Shown here one piece after another: positions 26,833-37,300 of a stretch of DNA of 64,000 nucleotides; within the stretch, counting starts at the first letter, position 1; every line of letters starts with the position of its first letter. The notes under the pieces are model-generated. The model was not told where the DNA came from. It did no database searches and saw nothing but the letters and a program-made list of their open reading frames with translations. The position numbers and the translations under genes were made by a program. Origin of the DNA: Ohtaekwangia sp966211525 (GTDB lineage Bacteria > Bacteroidota > Bacteroidia > Cytophagales > Cyclobacteriaceae); NCBI GenBank assembly GCA_966211525.1, contig CBIHOZ010000017.1, positions 1 to 64,000 on the forward strand, in the 5' to 3' direction.

Positions 26833-27750
26833 TCAATTAAAGGAATGTCTGAATTCCAAAGGCGACACATTCGTTTTGCTCTTGAATAATTTGTTGAACG
26901 ACTGCGAATGTTCAAAGCCAAGCTGGTAAGCAATTTCACTTACCGACAGCGTGGTTGTGGACAATTTCTCTTTCGCCTTTTCAATCAGTTTATCATGAAT
27001 GTGATGTTGTGTTGATTGTCCGGTGAGTGCCTTTAGTAAACTGCCCAGGTAATTGGGCGAAATGTTTAAGACCTCGGCAATCTGCTGCGCAGTCGGCAAA
27101 CCTTTTTCAATCAGGTCCTCGCTGTTAAACCAGTCGTCAAGAATTTTTTCCAGCCGCTCGAGAACCTGGTGACTGCTTTTCTTTCGTGTTATAAATTGAC
27201 GTTGATAAAACCGCTCACAATAGTTTAACAAAAGTTGAATCTGGGCAATGATGATGTTGTGACTGAACTTATCAATGTTGTTATGATACTCCCGCTGAAT
27301 ATTCTGCATCAGTTCGGTAATAATAATTTCCTCTTTCTCCGACATGAATAATGCTTCATTCACGGAGTACCCGAAGAATTCATACTGCTTTATATCCTTC
27401 GCCAGAGGTGTATTCCATAAGAACTCGGGATGTATAAACAAAAGTATACCGGTTGGTTTTACTTTGGGTTGTTCCACTGTAAGATGTACCACTTGTCCTG
27501 GTGCTACAAATGACATGAGTCCTTCATCAAAATCATATTGCTGCTGTCCATATCGAAATTTACCCTGTATATTCCGTTTCAGTCCAACGGAATAAAAATT
27601 CTGTACCCAGCTGATTTCTTTCTCCTTGGTCTGATACTCAACAAGGCTATAGTCTACCAAACTTACCAGCGGATGCTCCGGCTTGGGCAAGCCACTCATC
27701 TTGTGAAATTCACTGATGGTATTGAAGGTGTAAATGTTCTTCGGTTTCAT
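26833..27750 (-). CDS. AraC-family transcriptional regulator (cassette 2)
   Basis: 305 residues, with the same architecture as the regulator at 24850-25773: an N-terminal sensor part opening with ISEFHKMSGLPKPEHPL, and a C-terminal AraC double HTH (IAEVLNISPNYLGSLLKALT, FEHSQSFNKLFKSKTNVSPL). It lies 50 bp after the second SDR gene and 114 bp before the first, so the order SDR-AraC-SDR-AraC suggests an old tandem duplication of a two-gene unit. These AraC proteins commonly respond to small aromatic or redox-active compounds, but nothing here shows the ligand. Confidence 0.9.
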   Translation of the reverse strand: MKPKNIYTFNTISEFHKMSGLPKPEHPLVSLVDYSLVEYQTKEKEISWVQNFYSVGLKRNIQGKFRYGQQQYDFDEGLMSFVAPGQVVHLTVEQPKVKPTGILLFIHPEFLWNTPLAKDIKQYEFFGYSVNEALFMSEKEEIIITELMQNIQREYHNNIDKFSHNIIIAQIQLLLNYCERFYQRQFITRKKSSHQVLERLEKILDDWFNSEDLIEKGLPTAQQIAEVLNISPNYLGSLLKALTGQSTQHHIHDKLIEKAKEKLSTTTLSVSEIAYQLGFEHSQSFNKLFKSKTNVSPLEFRHSFN

Positions 27751-27760
27751 ACATATATGC

Positions 27761-27795
27761 AGAGGCAGAACTATAGTATAGTTCCGCCTCTTTTT
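27761..27795 (+). terminator. Hairpin between cassette-2 SDR and AraC genes, T tract on the plus strand
   Basis: AGAGGC-A-GAACTATA pairs with GTATAGTTC-C-GCCTCT over about 15 positions with one mismatch, and TTTTTATAG follows on the plus strand. Both flanking genes are on the minus strand. It would therefore stop antisense transcripts, or act only as a hairpin on the sense mRNA. Confidence 0.6.
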
Positions 27796-27800
27796 ATAGT

Positions 27801-28637
27801 TCAGTAATCTGTTGACTTGCTCAAAGCCTCGTTGGCAGTGAGTTCGTTTTTCAGTATATCAATTTTTGTGTTTGCCATTCCGAATGAATCGCTTCCCATG
27901 AAGAAATGTAACGGAGGATTTTGATTCTCTGCTAAGGTAATCAATGCAAGCGCTCCTTTTTCCGGATCACCGGGTTGATTGCCCGGAATTTTTTCAAGAT
28001 GCATCTGGTCGAGCTCGCGGGCTTCCTTGTAATCAGCGATTGGATTGGCAGCAAAACGTAACGAGCCTTTCAGCAGAAAATTAGTTTTGAAGTACCCCGG
28101 ATATACAATTGTTGCAGATACTCCCAGTGATTTCACTTCGGCCGATAAAGCTTCTGTTAACCCGGCCACGGCAAACTTGGTAGCATTATAAATGCCCCAG
28201 CCCGGAAACGCTCCGAGGAAACCAGCGATAGACGAAATGTTAATGATGTGTCCGGATTTCTTGTCACGGAGATGAGGCATTACATTTCTGATCACATTCA
28301 ATACGCCAAACACGTTGGCATCAAAGTTCTCGCGCGACTCCTTATCGGTAAGTTCTTCAATTGTTCCCAACTGACCGTAGCCGGCATTGTTCACCACTAC
28401 ATCTATACTTCCAAAAGTCTGCAGTGTTTTGGCAACGGCGATGCGTATACTTGTCTCATTTACTACATCGGCTTCCAACGGTAAAAAATTTACAGAGGAA
28501 CCGACATCTCTTCTCAGCGTGTCTGCTGTTCGTGAAGTTGCAGCTACACGGTAGCCTTCTTTTAAAAGTCTTTTTACAAGTGTAAGACCGAGACCTTTTG
28601 ATGCTCCGGTTACAAACCATACTTTTTTAGTGTCCAT
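27801..28637 (-). CDS. Short-chain dehydrogenase/reductase (SDR), cassette 2
   Basis: 278 residues. Cofactor motif TGASKGLG (about 9-16), NNAG (about 85-88), Ser in NISSIAG, catalytic YNATK. Cytoplasmic. It is similar to the SDR at 25867-26718 over the whole length, including the C-terminal region (PPLHFFMGSDSFG here, PPLRLMLGSQGLP there). The first gene of the four-gene minus-strand set, so its upstream region should hold the main promoter. The substrate is unknown. These enzymes are often named after ketoreductases, but sequence alone supports only oxidoreductase. Confidence 0.93.
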   Translation of the reverse strand: MDTKKVWFVTGASKGLGLTLVKRLLKEGYRVAATSRTADTLRRDVGSSVNFLPLEADVVNETSIRIAVAKTLQTFGSIDVVVNNAGYGQLGTIEELTDKESRENFDANVFGVLNVIRNVMPHLRDKKSGHIINISSIAGFLGAFPGWGIYNATKFAVAGLTEALSAEVKSLGVSATIVYPGYFKTNFLLKGSLRFAANPIADYKEARELDQMHLEKIPGNQPGDPEKGALALITLAENQNPPLHFFMGSDSFGMANTKIDILKNELTANEALSKSTDY

Positions 28638-29023
28638 TGTTGTTAAAGTTTTTGTTGTTGTTGAATTAATTACATTACAAAGGTGGGGGTTCGAAGGGCG
28701 GTGGATGTAGCTAAATCAATGATCGTTGTAGCCGAAACAATGATCGGGGTTAGAATGGTTTTCGATAACTCCGTTCGCTGATCTATCCGCTCTATATATG
28801 TATAGCCTGCCGCTCCTATTTGTGCCGTTGGGTTGAGCACATCTACTTACAGGGTATATTAATCAGCCATCCGGCACCTTCAATACCTACCCGGGAAAAA
28901 TATCCAAGCATCGTAGCTTTTTATCCATTCTATATCGGGTTGGTGTATAGCACCTTTGTATCATCAAAAACAATCAAACAAAACAAAGAACTATTAACGC
29001 AAATCACCTTAACCCAAAAAAAG
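28638..29023. other. Divergent intergenic region, about 385 bp
   Basis: Lies between the SDR gene (minus) and the alpha/beta hydrolase (plus). Each side carries CACCTTTGTA (minus strand near 28674-28683, plus strand near 28951-28960), one base from the TAnnTTTG box. They may be the two promoters, although no good -33 element was found for either. No gene seen. Confidence 0.4.
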
Positions 29024-29932
29024 ATGAAAACAACAATTTTAACAATCGCATTCCTGGCAACCATGCTCTTCTCCGGATATACATTCGCTCAAGGGAAGAG
29101 AGTACAAGCATCTGCCGGAAGAGAAGAATACATTGAAGTAGAGAAAAACGTGCGACTGCATGTGGTCGATCTCGGTGAAGGGCAGCCTATTGTGTTGATC
29201 CACGGCTGGCCGCTTAACAACGCCATGTACGAGTATCAATACCAGTACCTGGTGCAGCGGGGGTTCAGAGTAATTGGTATTTCGCTTCGTGGCTTTGGTA
29301 AATCAGATAAACCCTACGGCCGATACGACTTCGATGTATCATCCGATGATATCAAAGCTGTGTTGGAGAAATTGAAAATCGAAAACGCAGTGTTGGGAGG
29401 TTTCTCCATGGGCGGAGCCGTTGTTCTTCACTATGTAACGAAGTATAACAGTGCACACATCAGCAAACTTGCGTTGTTCGCAGCAGCAGCACCATCATGG
29501 GTACAGCGTCCGGGCTTTCCCTATGGATTGAAGGAACAAGATGCGCAGGCATTTATTCAACTGACAGCAACCGACAGACCGCAGGTACTCGACAATTTTG
29601 GAAAGTCTATGGCCGCTACTGAAAACGGAATCTCCGAAGGTATGTCGAGCTGGTTGAGAAGCATCAACATGGAAGCATCACCGTATGCAGCTACCGAATC
29701 AATACGATCACTTGCCAAACTGGACTTACGACCTGAGCTGGCAAAAATTAAAATTCCGGTAGCGATCTTCCACGGTGTAAAAGACAAGCTGTGTGACTTT
29801 GCTTTCGCTGAACAACTTCACAAGGGAATAAAAAATTCCTATATCGTAAAATTTGAAAACAGTGGTCATGCACTCTTCATTGAGGAAATGCAAAAGTTTA
29901 ACACCGAGTTAGAGAAGTTTGCAACTCAATAA
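29024..29932 (+). CDS. Exported alpha/beta hydrolase (haloperoxidase/esterase-like)
   Basis: 302 residues from ATG 29024, just after an A-rich stretch; earlier in-frame starts read through non-coding sequence. Signal peptide about 1-22 (ending YTFAQ). Alpha/beta hydrolase fold with the HGWPL oxyanion segment, nucleophile Ser128 in GGFSMGG, acid Asp254 (HGVKDKLCD) and His282 (SGHALF). The closest general group is the non-haem chloroperoxidase/arylesterase type. A periplasmic esterase is the cautious reading. It is divergent from the SDR/AraC set and may share its regulation. Terminated by a strong hairpin. Confidence 0.9.
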   Translation: MKTTILTIAFLATMLFSGYTFAQGKRVQASAGREEYIEVEKNVRLHVVDLGEGQPIVLIHGWPLNNAMYEYQYQYLVQRGFRVIGISLRGFGKSDKPYGRYDFDVSSDDIKAVLEKLKIENAVLGGFSMGGAVVLHYVTKYNSAHISKLALFAAAAPSWVQRPGFPYGLKEQDAQAFIQLTATDRPQVLDNFGKSMAATENGISEGMSSWLRSINMEASPYAATESIRSLAKLDLRPELAKIKIPVAIFHGVKDKLCDFAFAEQLHKGIKNSYIVKFENSGHALFIEEMQKFNTELEKFATQ

Positions 29933-29945
29933 TATATACCTTGCC

Positions 29946-29983
29946 GATGCAGAGCTCACCGGAAGCTCTGCATCTGTTTTTAT
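29946..29983 (+). terminator. Terminator of the alpha/beta hydrolase gene
   Basis: GATGCAGAGCT, CACCGGA loop and AGCTCTGCATC give a perfect 11-bp stem, followed by TGTTTTTATA. Confidence 0.93.
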
Positions 29984-30050
29984 AAAGAGAAGCCTTCAGC
30001 TATAGCAATAATAGTTATATCTTTCCCGCGTATACCCATTTCTTCAAGAC

Positions 30051-30914
30051 ATGAACAAATCAAATCTATTCGAAAGTACCTTTAAGCGGTTAGGTATGGT
30101 GCAGGTAAGCGAGTCCAATGTGGATGAAGTAAACAGCAACCTGTACAAGTCCTATATCAAGGTATTGTATCTGCCGAAAGGCTATAAATTAACAGTAGAT
30201 TTTAGTGTATACGTTACACGGCAACCTTCGCTGTTTTTTGTTGCTCCTAACCAGGTTCTTAAAATTGACGCGTGCGGTTCTGAGAAGGGCTTTCTTATTT
30301 TTTACAACCGTGATTTCTATTGCATTCAGATTCACGATCATGAAGTAGCATGTGACGGCCTGCTGTTTAACAATATCAATAATATACCACTGGTAACGGT
30401 TCACAAAGAAGACAGCGCTTTCATCAACTATTTATTCAAACAAATAGAAGAAGAGTTCGAACTGCGCGATACTTCACTCGAAGAGATGATCCGTACATAC
30501 CTGAAGCAATTACTTATTAAAGCTACACGGCTGTGGAAGAAACAACACCTGGAAGAACTAATCGTAGAACAAAACCACGACCTGGAGTTCTTCAGAAAAT
30601 TTACGCTGCTGGTTGATGTGCACTATAAAGAAAAGCATACCGTTGCTGACTATGCAGACGTCTTGTCGATGGCCGCAAAAACGGTGACCCATAAATTCAA
30701 GCGTATGAATTTACCGCAGCCTAACGAGATCATTAAAAACCGGATTATACTTGAAGCAAAAAGACTGCTTGTGCATACTTCCCTGACGGCAAAAGAAATT
30801 GCACATGAACTGGGCTATGAAGATCCAGCCTACTTTAGTCGACAGTTTCAGATAAAGACCGGTGAGTCGCCTTCGGGTTTCAGAACAAAATATCTTGAAA
30901 CGAGCAAGGCATAG
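30051..30914 (+). CDS. AraC-family transcriptional regulator
   Basis: 287 residues. The N-terminal cupin-like half is followed by a C-terminal AraC HTH pair (about 185-285; VADYADVLSMAAKTVTHKF, IAHELGYEDPAYFSRQF, TGESPSGFR). It differs from the two cassette regulators and lacks their N-terminal motif. It stands alone between a terminator and the DUF4240 gene, and its target cannot be told from context. It ends with TAG. Confidence 0.9.
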   Translation: MNKSNLFESTFKRLGMVQVSESNVDEVNSNLYKSYIKVLYLPKGYKLTVDFSVYVTRQPSLFFVAPNQVLKIDACGSEKGFLIFYNRDFYCIQIHDHEVACDGLLFNNINNIPLVTVHKEDSAFINYLFKQIEEEFELRDTSLEEMIRTYLKQLLIKATRLWKKQHLEELIVEQNHDLEFFRKFTLLVDVHYKEKHTVADYADVLSMAAKTVTHKFKRMNLPQPNEIIKNRIILEAKRLLVHTSLTAKEIAHELGYEDPAYFSRQFQIKTGESPSGFRTKYLETSKA

Positions 30915-31033
30915 GTATATAGCTGCATAATTTTAAATTAACATTTTAGTAAGGTTGGTTTAGCAAAAAAATGATTTTCAGGTTTTCGGTGCCTGTTTGA
31001 TTTTTACTAACTTACCTCAATAACCTCCACCCT

Positions 31034-31606
31034 ATGTCACAATCCAAAAGCCCAACACCGCTTGAGAAAACTTCTGAAATGCTTGACGAAGATCGTTATT
31101 GGTCTATCATCCAACAGGCACAAGACAATACCGAAGACCTGGACGAAATGGAAGATTACCTGATCGAAGAAGTTGAAAAGCTCACTCCCCAAGAAATGGT
31201 AGGCTTCTATCTTCGAACACATTACTTATTATATAAAGCATATACTTCTGAATTGTGGTGTGCAGGGTATATCATCAATGGCGGCTGCTCTGACGATGGC
31301 TTTGAATACTTCAGAATCTGGTTAATATCCGCAGGCAAAGATATATACTATAACGCGTTGGCAAACCCTGACTCCCTGGCCGATGTTGTGGAAACCGGTA
31401 ACGACTATGAGTTTGAAGGCATTACCTATGTGCCCATAACAGCGCTTGCCAATAAGACAGGCCTGGACCTCTACGACTATATTGACGATGACAACTTCAA
31501 GTATCGCGAGGCCGATCTGGATATAGAATTAACCTGGGAAGAAGACGAACCTGAAAGTCAGAAGAAAATCTGTCCTAAATTGTTTGCCATGTTCGTAGAA
31601 GAATAA
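31034..31606 (+). CDS. DUF4240 domain protein
   Basis: 190 residues, acidic, no signal peptide. The segment from about 20 to 135 matches the DUF4240 pattern: a helical start (YWSIIQQAQDN), LTPQEMVGFYLRTHYLLYKAY, then GGCSDDGFEYFRIWLISAGK and ALANPDSLADVV. The role of the family is not known to me. The conserved GGCSDD-FxYFR block is its hallmark. The C-terminal tail is very acidic (LTWEEDEPESQ). Isolated gene with no operon partner. Confidence 0.85.
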   Translation: MSQSKSPTPLEKTSEMLDEDRYWSIIQQAQDNTEDLDEMEDYLIEEVEKLTPQEMVGFYLRTHYLLYKAYTSELWCAGYIINGGCSDDGFEYFRIWLISAGKDIYYNALANPDSLADVVETGNDYEFEGITYVPITALANKTGLDLYDYIDDDNFKYREADLDIELTWEEDEPESQKKICPKLFAMFVEE

Positions 31607-31629
31607 TACATGGTAACGAAATTGTCTCA

Positions 31630-31670
31630 TGGCAGGGCGTTGTGGTTATATATACCTTTACGCCCTGCCA
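31630..31670. other. Hairpin between converging genes
   Basis: TGGCAGGGCGT pairs perfectly with ACGCCCTGCCA (11 bp) around a 19-nt loop that contains TATATATA. It lies between the DUF4240 gene (plus) and the beta-helix gene (minus). No T tract on either side, but the placement suggests a shared 3' end element. Confidence 0.6.
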
Positions 31671-31676
31671 ATAGAC

Positions 31677-33197
31677 TCAATGAAAAAATGTTTTAAATGC
31701 CTCCGCGCTAACGTCAACGCCATTTCCCTTGCTTGTTGACTGCGGCAATAGCCGAAGACACTTCTGTATAGCAGCGCGTTCATGATGCTGCGGTATACAT
31801 TCAAACAACGGATCTTTATCGATAGCACTTGCATCTGCAGGACGGTCTTTAAACGATCCGTAAAAAGTATTTCCTGAAAATATTGTGGCTATATCCTGAC
31901 CGAAGGAGAATTGAGATGAATCAAGCGAGTAAAAAATGTTATTGCGAAAAACAGTATTCTCCGGCCACGGTCCGCCCCAGTTTTCCATTTTTACCAGCGT
32001 GCGATCTATACCGGCAGATGTCTTCGGTTTTACAATAATAATGTTATTATAGATCTGTGTATTGATGCACGGACCGGTGATATGAAATACAGGTGAAAAT
32101 ATACCGGCACGCTCGGTCGGATAAGGACGCAAGCCATCGTTGATGCTGATATTATACCGCACGATCGTTCCCGTGGTGCCTATATTGGAATGCTTCCCTA
32201 TAATGTTTCCATCATTACAGATCAGCAAGAAGCCGCCATAATTATCATGGCTATAATTATACTGTATAATGGTATTCTGACAATTCCAATCCGAATCAAA
32301 ACCCTGGCCATCCCATTTTGCTTTATGACCTGCCACTTCATTATATTGAATGATTGTGTTGTCGCAGCTCCACGGCCATATACCGGCAGCTGCCTCCTCG
32401 TGTGAAAGAATATCCGGAGAGTCGCGCATGATGTTATGCTCGATCAACGCACCGTCACATCCGATCGGCACAATACCGTCTCCGGGAATTTTTTCCAGCA
32501 GGTTTCCACGGATTACAACGCCCAGGCTAGGGTACCAATTCGCGCGATTCGAATAACCGTGTGCTATAATACCATTGCGCTCGCAGCTATACAAGTGACA
32601 GTTTTCAATCCGCAGGTCTATAAATCGCGAACGTATAGAGTCTCCGCTGTTATGCCAGAATATAGCGCTGCCTCCGCCTTCATTCTTTACCAGACTTCCG
32701 TTCACATCGTGTATCGATAAATTTCGCAGATAGATATGATGGCTCTCTCCAAAGTTTCTGGCGATGACAGCAATTCCCGTTCGTCTCGCCTGACGCTGCG
32801 CGCCCGTGTTTGTAATTTCGAGATTGGACACTTCCCAATATTCAACATTTTCCAACAGCACTGCTGACGTGGTTGCTCCTCCTCCATCGATTCGCGGCTT
32901 GCTTCCTTTTCCATATATATCCACGATAATCGGCATGCCTTCTTTTCCGGAACCACGAAGCACGAGCTGTCCCTGGTAAACCGTGCCCGACTTGATGAGT
33001 AATTTATCTCCCGGTTTAAATACGTTATCATTTACGCGCGCAAGCGAAGCCCAGCTGGCAGATGGTTTCAGTCCCGAGTTCTTATCATTACCATGCTTAC
33101 TGTCCAGGTAATATATAGTCTGAGAGAAACCTGTGAGCGACAGAAAGCAGAGCACCATCAACTGCACCTGTTTGCGGATAGCCAGAGTACGCATCAT
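31677..33197 (-). CDS. Secreted right-handed parallel beta-helix protein
   Basis: 506 residues. Signal peptide about 1-26 (ending TGFSQ), then YYLDSKHGNDKNSGLKPSAS, the usual opening of Bacteroidota parallel beta-helix proteins. Repeated short beta coils follow, rich in 'NTIIQYN', 'IRGN', 'IEHNIM' and 'YNNIII' steps (about 110-430), the pattern of pectate lyase-like and poly-Ig-type polysaccharide enzymes. No known catalytic set is obvious. It probably acts on a polysaccharide in the periplasm or outside. It is divergent from the GH16 gene and may belong to the galactan locus. Confidence 0.85.
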   Translation of the reverse strand: MMRTLAIRKQVQLMVLCFLSLTGFSQTIYYLDSKHGNDKNSGLKPSASWASLARVNDNVFKPGDKLLIKSGTVYQGQLVLRGSGKEGMPIIVDIYGKGSKPRIDGGGATTSAVLLENVEYWEVSNLEITNTGAQRQARRTGIAVIARNFGESHHIYLRNLSIHDVNGSLVKNEGGGSAIFWHNSGDSIRSRFIDLRIENCHLYSCERNGIIAHGYSNRANWYPSLGVVIRGNLLEKIPGDGIVPIGCDGALIEHNIMRDSPDILSHEEAAAGIWPWSCDNTIIQYNEVAGHKAKWDGQGFDSDWNCQNTIIQYNYSHDNYGGFLLICNDGNIIGKHSNIGTTGTIVRYNISINDGLRPYPTERAGIFSPVFHITGPCINTQIYNNIIIVKPKTSAGIDRTLVKMENWGGPWPENTVFRNNIFYSLDSSQFSFGQDIATIFSGNTFYGSFKDRPADASAIDKDPLFECIPQHHERAAIQKCLRLLPQSTSKGNGVDVSAEAFKTFFH

Positions 33198-33438
33198 AAA
33201 AAATTATAGCAGGTTAAATGTAAACACGATGCAAAATTATCGGAAGGCTCATGGCTCAACGGGGTGTATTAAATCAAACATAAGGTTGAATGATGTGCGG
33301 ATCCCGGATCGTCTTTGCGCTGTCTCATTCATACGCCAAACATGATAAAGCGATGAAATGAGACATTTACCCCTTTAATCAATTACTTTCACCCCCTTCC
33401 GCGGTTATCCTGCGGTTAACTTGCTATCTTATCTAAAC

Positions 33439-34275
33439 ATGAAACTCATGCAGCGGTTGTCTCTAACGATTCTGACTTTTTCGGTTGTGTCTTGTCTGTC
33501 GCCATCGGTTGACAGCGCTCATATTCCGGAGGGCTATACCTTGCAATGGTCTGATGAATTTGAAGCGACTGCGATAGACACGGCATTCTGGACAGCCGGT
33601 TCACTGCGCGACTCACGTCATGGGCACCTGGTTCCGGGCGCCAAAGGCGATCATCTTCTGAACGACCATTACGCTGGGTATATTACGCCTGAAGATTCTT
33701 ACCTGGAAGATGGCAGTCTTGTTTTGCGTAACCAGAAACGCAATTACTCCGGTGATAATCCTGACGGCACCTATTCTTACACGAGCGGTTGGGTTATGAG
33801 CATGCACAAGATTTATTTCAACAAAGGATACCTCGAGATCAAGGCGCGTTTTCCTTCCGGCGATAAAGTGTGGCCGGCTTTGTGGCTGATCGCGGAAGAT
33901 TTAACGTGGGGACCGGAGTGGGATATATTTGAATACTTTGGTTATCGCGAAGATGTAGGCTTCGACAACATGGGTGTGCATCTTTACTCCGCAGAAAATC
34001 AGTGGCACTCTGCGTGGTTAAAGCAATTCGATAAAACGTTTCGCTGTGATGCGTGGCACATCTATGGGTTTGAGTGGACAGACCAGTCTGCTACCTGGTA
34101 TATAGATGGTAAGAAAGTTAACGAGTTGTTCGCCTCCCAGACAAAAGGCTGGCCGGACGAAGATATGTACCTGGTGCTGAACAACGGGCAACGATCTGAA
34201 TCTCCTGACAGCGCTACGGTTTGGCCCAATGCCTTGTATATAGATTATGTAAAACTGTATCAAAAGAATAAGTGA
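33439..34275 (+). CDS. GH16 family lipoprotein (endo-glycanase)
   Basis: 278 residues from ATG 33439. Lipobox SVVSC, lipidated Cys19. A concanavalin-like GH16 fold with the catalytic signature E160-W-D162-I-F-E165 (nucleophile and acid/base glutamates both present) and the substrate-cleft motif VWPALWLIAED. GH16 enzymes in such loci are endo-beta-1,3- or 1,4-galactanases or laminarinases. The GH43_24, GH35 and GH2 neighbours make galactan more likely. First gene of a plus-strand series. The next gene, the hybrid regulator, starts within 30 bp. Confidence 0.9.
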   Translation: MKLMQRLSLTILTFSVVSCLSPSVDSAHIPEGYTLQWSDEFEATAIDTAFWTAGSLRDSRHGHLVPGAKGDHLLNDHYAGYITPEDSYLEDGSLVLRNQKRNYSGDNPDGTYSYTSGWVMSMHKIYFNKGYLEIKARFPSGDKVWPALWLIAEDLTWGPEWDIFEYFGYREDVGFDNMGVHLYSAENQWHSAWLKQFDKTFRCDAWHIYGFEWTDQSATWYIDGKKVNELFASQTKGWPDEDMYLVLNNGQRSESPDSATVWPNALYIDYVKLYQKNK

Positions 34276-34304
34276 TCGCGAACCGGAACGATAGCGTTTT
34301 TTGC

Positions 34305-37300
34305 ATGAACAGATTGAAGACGCATATGCTAAGGTATATTTTGCACATCGTAACCAGTATATACCTGTCTGTACCGCTGGTCGCGCAGCCGGTATATCTA
34401 CACAAGCACTTTGGCATGCACGATGGATTGTCGAATGATGAAGTTACTTCCATCGTTCAGGACAAACAGGATTTCATCTGGATCGGTACACGCGGTGGTC
34501 TCAACCGGTATGACGGCCATGAGTTTATTAGTTATCAGAAAGAAGAAGGTGGTCTCTCTAGCAGCGCCATTGAGACACTTTTTGTAGACAGCCGCGGCAA
34601 GCTATGGATCGGTACACATAACGGAGTGGATTGCTTTGACCCGGTCACAGAAAGTTTTTCACATTACACGCTGAAGGACAGCAACGCTACCAATGCCGGA
34701 GAGAATCGCATTGTCCAATTGTTTGAAGATAGTAAAGGTGTTATCTGGGCGGGCGACTACAGTCGTGGTCTCTATCGAAAAACAAGCGACAGTACATTTG
34801 AGAATCACATCAGTCAGCTGGCGGTTCGAAAAGTAATTGAAGACGATAAAGGTTTATTCTGGATCGCTGCTGAATACAAAGGGCTCGTACTCTATAACCC
34901 GGTAAGTCAAACCAGCACCACTATTCTTGATGTTTCCACCGGTGTTACCACCATTGAAAAAAGTATAGCAACCGACAAAATATACCTGGGCACCTGGCGT
35001 GAAGGGCTCTTTGAAGTCGATATATCGGAAGGTTATTTTAAAAGTCCGAAGATCACGCAACACAAGCTGAACACGAGCATTCATTCCACCAAGCTCAACG
35101 ATGTATATACCTTGCATGCCATGCAAAATAACGAGTTGTGGATTGGCACGTGGGATGGCGGCCTTCGGATCTGGGATGGAGAAAAAGATATACTTCGGTT
35201 CGCGCGCAACATAAACCGGCAGGGCCTCAGCAACAACATCGTACTCTCCATTTTTAAAGATCGCTCCGGGCTGGTATGGGTCGGTACGGATGGCGGCGGT
35301 ATAAATATATTCAAGTCCAATACCAGTGGTTTTCAAAATATAGGGGCCGATCCCCACGCAGAAAAAAGTCTGAGCAACCAGATGGTAGATGCTATAGCTA
35401 TGGATAAGCAAGGCAGTGTGATGGTAGGCACACGCGGTGCAGGTCTGAACATTATTCGCGATGGAGATGTGTGGGCACTTAATCGCCCCGGTTTCCTGGA
35501 TGCATTTTACAACGGGAAGAACAACATTGCTGCATTGCTATACGATGGCTTCGGCAACTGGTGGATTGGTGATCTTGACTTTGGACTCTATAGATTACGC
35601 TGTGATAACGATTTTAAAAACTGTCAATACGAAACACTGCGTCCGGGAGAAGGACAACATCACATTGGTGGTATAAAGATTACAGCACTGGCAGAAGATA
35701 AGCAGCATCGCATCTGGGTGGGTACACAACGCAATGGTATCAGTTGCATTTCGCTTAACGCGCAGGGTGAGATTCAATCCATTCGTCACGACAACCTGGA
35801 TATATATGGCGAACAGGGTCAGCGTATAACAACCATCATCGCGGGCAAGAAACCGGAACGACTATGGATCGGCACCTATAACGGACTGTTAAATTACGCC
35901 ACCGATGGTATATATGGACACTATCACCAAAAGTCAAAACCTTTGCTGGAAAATGAAATCATTCGCGCGGTATACGAAGATGCCACCGGAACAGTGTGGG
36001 CCGGAACCTACAATGGTCTGTGGCAAATCCGAATGAATGAAGACGGAGTTACCGAACAAAAAAAGTGGACGGTAAATGACGGACTTTCTTCCAACTATAT
36101 TCAGGGAATCACCGGAGTACGTAACGATCGGCATTTGTGGATCTCGACCAGCAACGGTCTTAATATGCTCGACCTGGAGTCGGGGACAGTGAAAGTATAT
36201 ACCGAGTATGACGGAATGATTGGCGACAGCTTCCTGTTAAACTCCGTCTTTAACGATAAGCAGGGACATCTATACTTTGGCTCAACCAACGGACTGACAT
36301 GGTTCAATGTGGACAGTCTTCGTTCCGACCAAAGCACCGTGCCGCCTCGTTTCACAGGACTGATCCTGAACGATGATATCAACGTTCGTGTAGGACAGGA
36401 ATACTTCGGCAAAATTATTCTGCCGGAAGCGATGGAATATGCATCGGAGATTGTACTCGATCATCACGTCAAAAAATTCACGCTCACATTCTCCGCTCCT
36501 GACTATTTCTCACCGAACCGCGCAAGGTATTCTTATCAACTGAAAGGCTATGACGAGCGCTGGATCGAACATACATCACACACCGCTTCGTTTACCAACC
36601 TCGATGCCGGCACCTATATATTTCGGGTGCGCGTAAATTCCAACAGCGATCGTGAGACTTCCGCTATACAGGAAATTACCATCCTTCCTCCCCCGTGGGC
36701 AACGGCATGGGCTTATGCGGGGTATATAATTTTCTTCGCGTTGGTTGCAGTATGGTTATTCCGACTGATCAGTGCACAAACGAATCTGCGCAACAAGCTG
36801 AAGATGGAACAAGTACTGCGCGAGAAGGAAAGTGAACTCAACCAACTCAAGCTTCGCTTCTTCACCAATATATCGCACGAGCTGCGCACACCGTTAACAT
36901 TGATCGCTGCACCGCTGGAGGAGATGTTGCTGTCTCAAACTTTGCCGGAGCCCTACCGGGAGAAAGCGCGACTGATGAAACGCAATGTAAAGAGTCTGCT
37001 TCGGTTGTCAGATCAGCTCATCACCTTCCGCAAAGTGGAAACACAAAACATGGATCTGCTGCTGGCACCGGTCGATGTGGTCGCCTTCTGTCGTGAAATA
37101 TATAGTTTGTTCAAACTCAGCAGCGGTGACGACAAGTATATATTTGAATTTTATAGCGACCGCGAACAATGCATGGCCTATATCGACCAGGAGAAGCTCG
37201 AGATGATTCTTCTGAACCTTATTTCGAATGCAGTTAAGTTCAGCCCTAAAGGTGGCGTCATTTCCATTCGTGTATCAGTGCAGGACGAGTATATAATTCT

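Noticed and set aside
28675..28710. GGGGGTTCGAAGGGC resembling a tRNA T-loop
   Set aside because: No acceptor stem, D-arm or anticodon arm can be built around it; it is part of the divergent intergenic region.
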